Of a stretch of DNA of 64,000 nt, positions 11,339 through 22,530 are shown piece after piece (positions within the stretch are counted from its first letter, which is position 1; every line of letters starts with the position of its first letter). A program made the translations under genes and the position numbers. This DNA comes from Melampsora larici-populina 98AG31 (Eukaryota; Basidiomycota; Pucciniomycetes; Pucciniales; Melampsoraceae): the NCBI RefSeq assembly GCF_000204055.1, contig NW_006768826.1, forward strand, positions 270,815 to 334,814. The letters are read 5' to 3'. Under the pieces are notes generated by a model that saw only the letters and a program-made list of their open reading frames with translations, had not been told where the DNA came from and did not search any database.

Positions 11339-14300
11339 ATGCCACCGGTAGGACCTCCAATTCACTTGAATCCCATCAAGCAAAACCTACCTTTACCTAT
11401 CCCCGTACCGCGTCAAGAAACCGGCCAGTACTGTGTATCCAATAGCTGCAAACACCCTTGTCCCCATAGCACCACTTACTACCAGCCCAAGGGAACGTTT
11501 CGATTTCCGTCAATCGGCATACGTGTGGGTACCGGTCACTTGCCCTCATACGAATTCTTGTATCATATTGTTGATATAGTATCTCCCTCCTATCCGATGA
11601 CCATTGTGAATGTTCTAGTGCCGATTCGATAATACCTACTATCGGCAATACAACGCCCAAGAGTACAAGCTAGAGGTTCTACGTCATAACCACACCATGG
11701 CCAACATCACGTTAATTGACCCAACCATCACCTCACCAACAACACAACCGCGAACCATCTCACAGTCTCGCGCAAAGTCCTCCAGACGGCCACCTAAACA
11801 CCGACCAGAAGATATGTGCCGGGGTCGCGATGGCCAGACGGCCGAAGGACACACTGTGCGCAAGAACGCTGGTTGCGCCATTGATGCGTGTTCAAAGGTA
11901 TGTCATGTATAACTTCTTACCCACCACCTTTGATCAATCGCCCTGCTGACAAACTGGACATGTAAGTGTTGTGTGGCGTTCCTTCCACAGGGGATTTTCT
12001 GTGGCAAGCACGAGTCGATGGCAAAGACTAAAGCTAAGAAACTGAATAACCAAGCAGCCCAGCCGGTTTTGTCTCAGTTGCCCTTGACTAACAACGATAC
12101 AACTCCCAGCGGTGCCGGGACCAATGCCACTGCGCGTTTAACTCAAGCTGTTCGAAGCTTTTACCGCGAACTCAGTTCACCCGAGTATGCCAAGTTCCGA
12201 AGCATCTCAATCCAGAAACAAGCCGAAGAACGTCTCCTTCAAGACCGAATGAACATTGCCCGAAAGAATGTATCCATGTTTGTTTGGTCTTCTCTCGACA
12301 AGGTATCTACTCATTACTCCAATATCTTTCTTTTACATGTCTTCCTTCCGAGCAGTGACTTGACTTATAAATCATAATCATGTTGTACCTACCATAGGAC
12401 CATACTTCCAAGTGTAGTTTTTGGCGAGTACCTGCCCCTCAATGGCCATTGTTGGCACTTCAGGAAAGCGAAGTCTTCACCGCGCTTGTGAAAAATCAGC
12501 TTGGAGAAGACTGGAATGGCACGTTCCAAGTTTGGAACGTTGTGGTGAGCAAGATCTCTACTTAAGCAAAAAAATTTAAAAATTATGTGGAAACTCGAGT
12601 TTTTGGTCAAAGGCACTATTATTATTGGGGTTGTTAGTCATCAAGGTTATTAAAGTTGATTCATTATTTTCATTTCATTATCTTTCAGAATATATATTTA
12701 CATAAGCAATTGATAAGATCATTTAAGAGCAAAGAAAAATTCGAAAAGATCAATAAAAATAGTAAAAGAGTGAAAATCATATTAAGAGAATTAGTAAGAA
12801 GGGATTTGAGGAAGAAGAACATTTAGTTTGGATCTTTAAGAATGGAAACTGTTATGAAAAGAATGAAAGAGGAAGAAGAATATAAAGCAAGTTGGAGAAA
12901 AATTTGAAAATATGGGTATGAAAGCTTGGAAAGTGGTTTTTAGCTTATTAATAGAAGAGATATTGGTTCAGGAAGGTTTTGTTGTGAAAGAGAAGGATCA
13001 CATTATTCATCAACAACTTTAATCATGAGGATTGATAAGGGAGGTGTGAAGTTATTCAAGAAAAGGGAAATTTTGAAGAAGGGTACTATGGTATTAATTC
13101 CTGTGTAGTGATGTCATTGATGGATTGGTTGCGCCAAGAGTTTTTCAGAAGGATTTTAGTGCTGTGTGATTGATTGGAGCGCTGTGGAATGATCTTTTGA
13201 TAGAAGGAAAATCATTATTAGACGTGAAAATAGTCAAAATTCATCAAAAATGGGAGTTTTTAGTTAATTACATATGGTAAAACTTGTCAGAATTGGGTGT
13301 GTGATAGTTCATTCGACGCAGAATCATTGGTTTCATAATGTACAATCTTTAAATCATTAGTAGCGGAGGAGTAGTGAAAAAGTTATAAGGCAACAAAGAA
13401 ACTGGAGTGAATTTCGAATTTGGAGGTTACATGTGACATTTACATGACAAAACCTTATTTTTGCAATCTTTACAACTCAATAACTTATTCATCACACATC
13501 AGAAATAGGTGATATAGGGGTGATAAATGATCAGAATAACAAGGGCTATCAAATGAGCTATAGTAATCCAAAATTGAACAACTTTACAAAAAAATTCGTA
13601 ATTCCAAAAATGGATTTCAGCTATGAATATTAGGAAAAAATCACCTGTATTCATCATAAGAAGATCTGTTCATCATTTATTCACATCAATTGATCAAATT
13701 CACGCCTTGAATCATTACAAACAATAATCTTTATGACATCATATGATTACATTGGAGGATACTCTGTTGATTTTGACGGTTTTTGAGGGTTTTTGGAGGT
13801 TGTTGACCATTGTTGAAGGTTGTTGGAGAGTTATATACTATTGTTAAGGATTTTACGGGCCTTTGTTCCCCTTTTTACTCATCTTATACGTTTGTTAGAG
13901 TGTTTTTAATCATCATTAAATTACTTTACCAGTACTAAGTTCACTAAATAGCCCCTTTACATCAAAGGAGAGATTTCTTTACGTGTGATAAGACTACAAG
14001 TCTTCATTTGGAATAACAATCAAACTGATTGTTGCTTGCTAGTAATTAAAATTGTGTTTTGTTGTGTTCAAATTGGAATAACACTACAATAGTGTTGAGA
14101 TTTCTTTATTTCTAAAACTCACGGGAATAATACTTGAATTAAGTATTGAGACATATTTCTCTGGTGCCTTATCCCAAAGAATTCAGCAAAACCCCGTGTT
14201 GGTTCTTTCAAAGAGGCAGTCTTAGGCAACTTCTACTAGATACTTTATTAATAGATTATCCCTCTTTAAGCTCTGTAAAGCTCTTGTTGAGCTTTAAGTT

Positions 14301-15089
14301 CTACAACGTAGAAGAACAACTATGGGTCAGTAGGTCTTGTTTTTGCTTCTCCCTTGTTTCCAAACTCACCCGACTTTCACTCAGATGAACATTCAGGAAA
14401 CCACCGTGGAATTATATCAGGAAGATCATCGTAAAATCCTTATAATATTTCCTGGTATCTCCACTTACCAATGCAAAGACCTTGATCGCCACAAAGCCTC
14501 TATTGACCAAATGTCCAATCACACTGCAATGGACATCTTGCGATTCATCACCCACCCCTCAAATCATCACACACCACCGTCCGTCCCATCAATGACAGGA
14601 TTATTGTCATCCACTGGAGCCAATACGCGTGGACCTGGATCGAATACCAATCCACTGGTGCTTGACACTCCGCCTGCTAATAACGACACACCTAATCCAC
14701 CAAACTTTAACATCCCTGATACACCACCGTCTCCTAATTCATCACTTCCTGCACCTGAGGAAGCACTCACTCCAGTTGTGAACGGCGCTTGGCCGGATGG
14801 CGTAAGAATGACCCAAATGTTGTGATTTTTAGAACTCACTACAGGTCCCGAACCGTTACGTATCAAACAAGGTTGGGAGCGGGTTTTTGGCAGCAGATAC
14901 ACGTATATGGCTTCTACTGTTTCGCATTACAGAAGATGGTTATCAACCATAGGTCATCAGGAATTGTCTGCATATGTTGAAAGAGGTGGTCATCGCAGTG
15001 TTAAGGAAGGTAAAGTGTTCTTTTGCGAGGCATGGAAGCAACTTGATCGCCGTATTACCAGTAGCTCTCGTCGATCAAAGCGTTTTTGA
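11339..15089 (+). pseudogene. KDZ-unit accessory gene, intron-expanded and out of frame near its end
   Basis: Function unknown. Likely exons are 11339-11524 (weak), 11617-11897, 11967-12302, 12398-12544, 14385-14801 and a last one ending at 15089. The third starts with a small Cys cluster (CCVAF...C..H). The fifth is rich in Pro and Ser, and the last has VFGSRYTYM and aromatic/basic residues, suggesting a DNA- or protein-binding module. Up to 14801 all joins are in phase. From there a stop (14823-14825) appears, and the final exon cannot be joined in phase by any GT-AG pair, so one small indel is likely. The intron 12545-14384 is 1840 nt against about 60-95 nt for its siblings. The gene runs divergently from the two minus-strand KDZ genes and may belong to the same element. 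I therefore call it damaged but not certainly dead. Confidence 0.5.
12560..14335. mobile_element. AT-rich insertion inside an intron
   Basis: The intron between 12544 and 14385 keeps a normal donor (GTGAGC) and a pyrimidine-rich acceptor (TTTCACTCAG), but its middle is about 1.7 kb of AT-rich DNA without a gene. I infer insertion of a non-autonomous element or a solo LTR. A short word ACTAT occurs near both sides (12615 and 14318), but I found no convincing terminal repeats, so the element type is open. Confidence 0.4.
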
Positions 15090-15811
15090 TTAGTTATCAC
15101 TTATTTTCTTCACATTCACTTTCTACCTTTCTCCTCTTGATGCTTCACATACTATCGTTAATCATGTTGTCCAAATTATTAAGCCTAATTCCACTCATAT
15201 TCAGTCTATTTTTCATTTATTATTGTATATATTCCATTGTATATATTGTATGTACAAATTTTGACCAATGTGCATAATTGTCAAATATTTCAGTAATTTT
15301 AATAAAGACTTTGGCCCTGTCCGTAACATATGAGGATATCATTCTAATAAACGTCTGCTTACTTAGTGAATGTAATTTGGTCATGAAATACAACACTCGT
15401 GAACTGTGAACAGTGGCATTATTTGCCTTTTTAATCTGAAGTTGATAACTCATGAACCGATCAAGCTCTTTCCTGCCCCGATCACTCCTATCACTTTACA
15501 TTTTATTTGACAAATATGTAGTGATAAGCATAGGATTTAGGCCCTCTAATGATAATTAGATGGACAATTGATGGAACCAGATAGGAGTTGTGGTTAATCA
15601 TAACTAATCTGACATAAATCGGCAAATTATGCAACAGAAGCCAAATACACCAATAAACAAAATGGCATTAAAACCCAGGAACACTAAACCAACTTCGAAC
15701 AAAAAGTGATAGATTACACAGGCTATGTTGAATTATTATAGAAGGAAATAATTCATTATAATGATAATATAATTTCATAACAGAGAAACGCAAGTCTCAA
15801 TCTTACATTAC
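15090..15811. other. AT-rich spacer without a gene
   Basis: This lies between the end of the plus-strand accessory gene and the end of the minus-strand companion gene. I see no ORF with coding character and no clear repeat. Because the two flanking genes converge here, it probably holds their 3' untranslated regions. Confidence 0.4.
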
Positions 15812-17187
15812 TCATTTCAATCTTATGTTTCCAAGATGTTCACACAGCTCATTACAATCATGTTGTTCAGGAAATAGTACAAACGCGCGGTTGACAATAT
15901 CTGCCATAGCTGAGCTTTCGCGGCTGTGATATGGGGTGGAGCTATACCAGTTGATGATTCATCAATTATGTATAATATTGGAGACGTAAATATGAAACAT
16001 TATTAAATATTTTGGCTTACTTTTTGGTAAAGCATACGACATTGCTTAGCCTCCCATGCTCATCGCAATCCAGGTTGGAAATCACAGTTTTGCTGTCACT
16101 GAGATCGTACACATAATGTATGAAAGCTTGAATTATTTTAGTCCACGGTTGATATTCCATTGGCAGGTTGTTGAAGTTGTCTTTCAGCACATATCGATGA
16201 CTAAACTGATCAGTTATGCCCTCACATAACATCCATCTAGGTTCATCATCATAAGTAGAACCCGTCGACTGCAATATATGTACGGGCTGAATCTAATAAA
16301 GGTGTAAAATAAAATGATAAGGACAATGTCAAGTGAAATAGTAACAGTCTCGCAAACCAGAGGGCATATCCACTCACCGACAAAGATAAGCACTCATGGT
16401 GCCATTTCTGGTGTATAGCATTCATTCTATCGCTATGATCTCTTCTCTTAATGAAGAACATTTGTTTGAATTCTTTCAACGCCATTGCGGCGTACCGGTT
16501 GCTGTGCGCGCGGTCAAAACAATGTGGTCGACCTTGTGAAGGCAGTTCGCCCCATGATGAATGAAACTTGAGGAATCGGAGTCCTTTAACGTCACTCTCG
16601 CGGTGATGTACATATATCTTACGCACTATCCATTCACTGCCAATATACCTAGGCACTAATTGATACCCGCTGTAAGTGACTTGGTCTTCGAGGTAGTTAA
16701 CAACCTCATATTGATCATAAAATGTAAACAGTGAGTTAGGATCTATTAACTTTTTCAATACTCGGTAGAGAGTTCCTTCTTCTTTACGCCCTAAATCTTC
16801 TATAAGTTCAAAGTACGGAACCGGGTTTTCAGCGCCTGAGGTTGCGTTATATTCTATGCACAAATATAGACAATAATTTAGTATGCGACACATACAAAGT
16901 GTGATAAACAAACAATTACCTGCAGATATATCCATGGAACTCAAGCTATGTAAGCTATCATCAACACACTCCACAGCATGATGTTCAATCAAGTGTTTGC
17001 CAGGTTCGCCAGTGGAGGATGAAATCAAACTGAGATCGCCCTGGCCAGGATTTGCACGGTCAACAGAGTCGTCGGAGATTGTGTGATCGGTGGAACGATC
17101 TTCTTCATGAAGGTTTGAAAAACTACAATCGTTGAGGACTGGTAAAACACCGGAGTCTACTGTGCTAACATTCGGTGAAACAGACAT
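15812..17187 (-). CDS. KDZ-associated companion protein, intact
   Basis: Minus-strand exons 16920-17187, 16378-16853, 16021-16268 and 15812-15941, all GT-AG and all in phase, give 373 residues. Function unknown. The N-terminal 90 residues are Ser/Asp-rich and probably disordered. The rest is a compact domain with many aromatic and charged residues: YFELIEDLGRKEEGTLYRVL, a stretch with WIVRKIYVHHRES, then AMALKEFKQMFF, and a C-terminal MADIVNRAFVLFPEQ. No transmembrane or signal segment is seen. It lies 0.7 kb from the KDZ transposase gene on the same strand and is unbroken, so the pair probably moves together. Nothing in the sequence proves a catalytic role. Confidence 0.65.
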
Positions 17188-17504
17188 TGCGGAATTAGGA
17201 ATGGTGAAGGGAGGAGCTTCAAAAGCGGCTTTGCACTTTTAGTTTAAGATACATCTCACACATTATGATGAACGTGTGGACATAGACAACCTGTGACGTC
17301 ACACTTATACGACGTATAACCGCGGTATTTGATGCAAAGTGACCAAACCTATGACAGATGAATTGTGGCATTTTCACGATAGTGAGTGCTAAATTTGGTT
17401 TGTAGCAGGTAAGTGATTGATGATTATGGGCAATTGTTTATGATCAACATTCTAACCATTATGATCGTTTGTGTTGTGGCAACGTCTCCACTCACTCAAG
17501 CAAA

Positions 17505-17865
17505 GGAGCGAAGATTTCAAAGATAGGCGGAGTAAAAAGGAATGAAATCTGTAATATATAAGTATTACAGGTTAATAGAATTAAATATCCGATAACATTA
17601 TTTACCAATAAAAATAGATATTAAGACACGCAAGGGTAGTTAGTACTGCGAAGGACAGGCACGTAGGTTCTAAGTAAGCAAAGGAGCCAAAATTACAAAG
17701 GTAGTTGTTGTAAAAAATTTGAACTTCATAATAATATAAGTGTCACAGTATATTATCAGAATTCAATATTCGATGTCAATATTTACCAACAAAAATAGAT
17801 ATTAAGATGTGGAAGGGTATTACTGCGAAATAGTGGGACTCTTGACTAGATGCCAATCACGTAGG
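17505..17865. repeat. Diverged ~180-bp direct duplication
   Basis: Two diverged copies start at about 17505 and 17684. Each has GGAGC-AA-ATT, then a TATAAGT-TTACAG-type stretch, and TTTACCAA-AAAAATAGATATTAAGA. They lie between the companion gene and the end of the KDZ transposase gene. No coding potential is seen. Confidence 0.6.
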
Positions 17866-20154
17866 TTAGTTACTGATAGGAGACGACACATACTCGATAT
17901 TACCAACAAAAGTAACATTAGAACGTTTTTCTATCTTTTCAACTAGGTCAGTGTTATGTATAAATATCATTTCCTCTAAAAAGAAATTGTATCTTGTAGG
18001 GTGCATGGTTCTGCACATTGAGTCGAATTTCCCAAACCATGAGTTTGCAATTTTGCCTGCGGAGGTGTTGAACAACCAAGAACCCGAGGTTTTCTTGAGC
18101 TCTGGGAAAAGGTTGGGATCGTTGTTAGTACGACAGGCAGTATGGGTTTCTTTGTGCGACTTGATGTGGAAAGCATCAACCGGGAGGAGGGTATCACGAA
18201 AAGCAGCTGCATCTGTGGGGTTTGATTGTATGTGCGAATACAGTCCACAGGCGTTGTCGTAGAATATTACCTGCGGCATCTCCTGAGGAAATACTTCTCG
18301 GATGAAGTCCTGTGTCGAGTGTAGTTTTGAAAGAATAATTATATGTTATGTACCTTTACTGTATTTATTTATAATATTATCAAATAATGTAAATAGCACA
18401 CACCTTTACTTTAGGGACTGTTTCAGATCTGTAGAAAGTTTTGCAAGCGATTATGACTCCGCAAGGTGCTACCATGAGCTGCTCATTGTGGGTGCGACCT
18501 CGAGAGAGTAACAAGCGGGGAGTTGTGTCGTTTTCGCCGCCGTCACGAGCCCCTTCGTGTTTGTGTTCTTCCACGTTGCCATACATCAAATCTTCTTCTG
18601 AAAGTTCCACCTCGCCTGTTTTGGCCGAGACCATAAGGCTAGGGTCCATGTTGATACTAGTATTAGGGCGAATGGTACGTTTGCGTAGTCCAAATAAAGA
18701 AGAGTTCCTTTTGACAAAAGCTTTGTGAGCTGCAATGTGATCAGTGTCATTGCAGGTTGCAGTTCCAGGGCGTACGGCTTTTAGGCACGGCTGGGCTTGA
18801 CAAATCCCTTTTAATAGGGCGGTGTGAGTTGGGCAATAACGCGCATTTGTCTTTGCCAGATGTTCACTGCAGTAGTTTTCAGCGCTGCCAGGGTTGAAGT
18901 GTTTGATTTGATCAGGTGAGGCGCTACAGCACCAGTGTCCAACGGTGATTCCATCGGTGACCATTGCGCGCAAGACTATCAAAAATATCAGTATATTGTA
19001 TACACGTGTTTGATGATCATAAACGTTTACACTTACTCTTGGCTTTTCCGGTGTTTGGAATGGGGACAATGTGGGTGCAGGTGGAGCAGGTATGCCCAGC
19101 AAAGGGTGTACCTTCATGTCTCAGCCATTCAATGTGCTGTTCCATAGCAGGATGAAATCGCCGATCGTCAGCTCCCTTAGCAAAACCTTTCAGGCGAATT
19201 CCTTGCATTCTATAGACGCGCAATAGCCGGTGGATGTCAAGGGCGAGAGAGCAAACATTCGGAGATAACCATCTTGTGTATCTTGAGCTTTTGAAGTCAT
19301 TGCTATAGGTCTTCTTCTTGTTGGCGTGTGTTTGGTTGTATGATATGACAAGATTTTGTACAGATACGCTTGGTGAATATGGAAGAAAATGGTATATAGG
19401 TCAGTTTTCAACACTTATACCAGTATGAAATTTAACAATTTGCTTACGCGCCGTGACCCTGTAGTTGGTTGAAGTATAAGGCGAGCTGATGTGACATGAA
19501 ATAGTGTTGAGACACATGGAAATGTTTGGTGGGCTGTCCTTCGGCGTCAGTATAATATTGACGTATATCATTGTTTCGGAAGTAGCATGGTGTGTAAGTT
19601 GTTCTGCATGCTGCAAAAATTATTGATGAATAAACTAGGAAATCAAGATGAACACAAGGGTAACTGGACTCACTGCAACAGTAAGTAGTCATATACTGTA
19701 TTGTTTCGATGCCGGCGATGTCAAATAGATATCCGTATTTAATTTCACGATCCATGAGGAGGTTCAAAGAGCTGTCTTCGTTGGGTGGGCATTGAGTACA
19801 ATAAGTGTTGGGTGGCAAGAAGGTGTGTTCTGTAATTATACGTCGAGTGATGGCGCGAGGTGGCTTGGCAATTCCGCTAAGTTTAAAGTTGTTAGTATCG
19901 TACCAGCAGTCGGGTAAATCAATGTAGGTCAAATTCCACAATCGACTCCACATTGCAATGGTTTGCTTGTGATCGAGACAGTGTACGAGAAACTCAATGG
20001 GCGCTTGGTTGGGGGAAGGGCGGAGAACTCCGTTTGATCTCTTCAAAAAGTTGGCAGCCAATGTTGCAAATATTGACAATTGGCTCAAGGTCAAGGTGTC
20101 GTGGATATCTGGGTACCACGTGGCCAGATATTGCAATAGATCTTTAACCAGCAT
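17866..20154 (-). CDS. KDZ transposase with CxC5/CxC6-type cysteine clusters
   Basis: Exons 19674-20154, 19448-19610, 19037-19368, 18404-18975 and 17866-18309 (minus; introns 63, 79, 61 and 94 nt) join in phase to 663 residues with no stop. KDZ transposases are DDE-type DNA-mobility enzymes of fungi. N-terminal to C-terminal: a helical leader, a first Cys cluster (TYCTQCPP near residue 118, followed by TTYCC), motif NLVISYNQTHA, a second cluster (HTCSTC), TDGITVGHWCC at 332-342, further paired Cys, and the catalytic-type YDNAC at 533-537 followed by H-x(n)-H-x(4)-C and FFLEEM. The order matches CxC5 and CxC6 domains followed by the KDZ core. The start was chosen because the hydrophobic helical N-terminus is typical and no in-phase upstream exon was found. 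Neighbouring genes at 15812-17187 and 11339-15089 probably belong to the same element. Confidence 0.85.
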
Positions 20155-20284
20155 GATTTCCGGGCCGTTTGTTAAACTGCAATACGGGATGGTGATTACG
20201 TGACGGGATGGTGAGAGACCAACGGATTGATAACAAAGATAAAAAAATATAGCGAAGAGTTGAAATGGACGCAGCGGTTTTGCG

Positions 20285-20620
20285 TTGCTAAGTGGATATC
20301 AAATAGTCAACCTGATGTGCACGTCCTGCGCACGTCGACTCTGCTTTCGGACGTGTGAAACTTGTCTTATACAAATTGGACTAATTGGGAAGGTGTCGCT
20401 CGCGCAAGTCGAGCGGCTCGTGGATTGCACAACCCTTCGAATATTCTGGCAGACCGCCAGCGCTTGCATAGGGGCAGGCCGTCTGCAGATGGCCCTCACG
20501 CGAGACGTCTGCCAGGCGCCTGCTGGCCTTGCCTGCAGGCCGCCTAAATTTTGCCTGCAGGCCGCCTGGATTCCGGCTTTCGACAGTCAGCTGGATCGAT
20601 GGCCCAGCACATTCACCGGG
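20285..20620. repeat. GC-rich dispersed repeat (CCTGCAGGCCGCCT family)
   Basis: A GC-rich block contains CTGCAGGCCGCCT twice (about 20533-20568) and GATTGCACAACCCTTCG, a word shared with the repeat at 5382-5560. A related GC-rich block with GGCCTGCAGGCCGC lies at about 22030-22215, beyond the ATG22-like fragment, so the two may be the ends of one non-autonomous element. Exact ends were not resolved. Confidence 0.5.
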
Positions 20621-21107
20621 GTTTTCAGCTCTCGGACACGCTTACCCGGTCTGAATGAGGTATTCGGATTTTAGACGGGGGAATCAGGCTCTCGGGTGGG
20701 CTTAGCTCAGCTCAGCAGGGAGCTCAGCACGGGCACACGAGTTTGACAAATCAATTGATTGATTTCACAGTCAAGTCTGGAAACAAGTCTAATACAAGCC
20801 TGATAAGAGACAGTGACTACGGAACATGAGAAAGATAAACAAATCTTAAAGAAAGACTCATTCTCATTATTATAATGTGATAATAATAAGAATGTTGGAG
20901 GATAAAGATCGAAGTTAAATCACAACCAGAAAGCCGTCTTTTAACCCCACTTAAAGCGTGTTCAGAGGCCAAAAAGCTAAACTCGAATCGATTTCCTCCA
21001 ATGATTGAGATCACGGCTCCTGTGGTGTTGAGACTTATCATAAACCATGAAAACATCAACATCGAGTCAGGACTCCAATAAATAAATTCAATATATTTGC
21101 TTACTCA

Positions 21108-21691
21108 TCAGCCAGTAAGCAGAATGTGATAGACAATTTTTTGCTTGTTGGATAGCTTTTAATAGATCGAACCAACTGACAGTCCAGTAACTTGAACGAG
21201 GTGGAAGTGCAGGACCTGGTCATGGGTTTTGGAAGATGACCCAATAGGAATTAGTCTAGATTGTGGATAATATGATGTGAGTCAATTTTGCTTTTCAAGA
21301 GTGATAAACGTACAAAAAAACTGACCAAGACGATGTTATATGTATCAAGCAATTTCTTGCCATTGAGAGGGATTACGACTGAAAGGTTGATAATGATTAC
21401 AAAGAGGTAGCCCAGGTTAGAGTGCAAGGTGGATATATTCAAGATTTGATTGTGTTCCAGACTGCATTCGATTTCGAGCTCATCAGCAGTGAGAGAACTG
21501 GATCGTTGTAAGGCTGCCTTCGCTTGTGGGGTATGACGAGCTAGTCTAGGGAAAGCAGCTACATAAAAGACAAGGGTAGCATCATCTATGATGATCAAAC
21601 TCGAATGAAAAATCTTCAAGACAGGATTAGCAAGACTGAAAACAAACAGGTGACAAAACCGATCATGTAAAGTGAAACTGCCCACCTCCAC
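21108..21691 (-). pseudogene. ATG22-like vacuolar permease fragment
   Basis: Atg22 is a vacuolar-membrane permease of the major facilitator type that exports amino acids after autophagy. On the minus strand, near 21560-21380, the frame encodes FYVAAFPRLARHTP, then a Ser/Glu-rich linker with ADELE and LHSNLGYLF followed by a hydrophobic segment, as in Atg22. Further on, near 21245-21110, it encodes YWVIFQNP, a TGA (21220-21222), then PGPALPPRSSYW; the family has R-P-G-P-x-L-P here, so the stop sits where Arg is expected (CGA to TGA). Only part of the about 500-600-residue protein is present and start and end are missing. GC-rich repeats flank it on both sides. I infer a captured or duplicated fragment; recognition is by motif only. 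Confidence 0.55.
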
Positions 21692-21989
21692 CTGGAATGG
21701 TCTTCATTGAGAGCCAAAGTACAGTACTGACTAGCCCAACATATAAGGGTAAGTATCAAGACACTGATTCTTCTTCATATGCGTTTGTAAAAGAAGCAAG
21801 AGGGGGAGAACAGACACTTACTAAAATTGAAGGATAAACCTGTGTGTTTCAAATGTTCTAAAGCGTGATGAGGTTGAATTAAAGCATCTCTTTTTGAATT
21901 TGGAGTGGAATAATGAATTTGAAAGTTCTTGCTATGCAGGAGGCCAGGGATGAACGTGTCACATTTGACCTAACCAATCTCTGGAGTTG

Positions 21990-22270
21990 CGGACTTTGCA
22001 ACTTGAGTGATGTTTGTGGTTGACGTCTAGTAGCGGTCTCCTGGCCTTTTGCAGGCGGATTTCTGCTTGGATTAGGCCGTGTGAAGGATGCCAGGCGGCA
22101 GGCTGCCTATTGTTGGCCTGCAGGCCGCTCCTTATTCTTAATTTTGGAAAGAATTGCTTGCCAGAAGTATGCCCGACTGCAGCCCGCATCTAGATGGCCT
22201 GCAGTCGGTCTTGAGGCCAATTTTTGACCTGACCATTCTCAGACAGTGTCAGGCCAAATTCTGACAAAAG
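21990..22270. repeat. GC-rich dispersed repeat, partner of 20.3-20.6 kb
   Basis: It contains GGCCTGCAGGCCGC near 22118 and GGCCTGCAGTCGGTC near 22196, with several GCAGGC/GCCTGC inverted words. The composition and words match the block at 20285-20620, on the opposite side of the ATG22-like fragment. Ends and target duplication could not be fixed. Confidence 0.45.
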
Positions 22271-22530
22271 ACCCTCCCGTGGTGTACATAAAGCTGTGGA
22301 AGTACCGAGGCCTCGACTCCCCGAAATGACACACTCGGGCCGCTGATGTCGGGTTGTGTCTCCATGATGGGGCGGCCAGAAAGGCACCTGCAATTCACAA
22401 ATAGGAAGAACTTGACCTTCAACCGAGAATAAGGAAGAGGAACGAATGGAGGCGAGGACGGTCAACAGATATCAAATGGCTATTTCCTGAATCACACAAC
22501 TTCAAACTTATCAGAAACTGAATTTTCTCA

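Noticed and set aside
12615..14322. ACTAT on both sides as a 5-bp target duplication of a solo LTR
   Set aside because: The sequence between does not start with TG and end with CA at these positions, and a 5-base AT-rich match is expected by chance.
11100..20300. Exact ends of the KDZ element
   Set aside because: I compared both flanks for inverted repeats and for an 8-bp duplication and found none that I trust.
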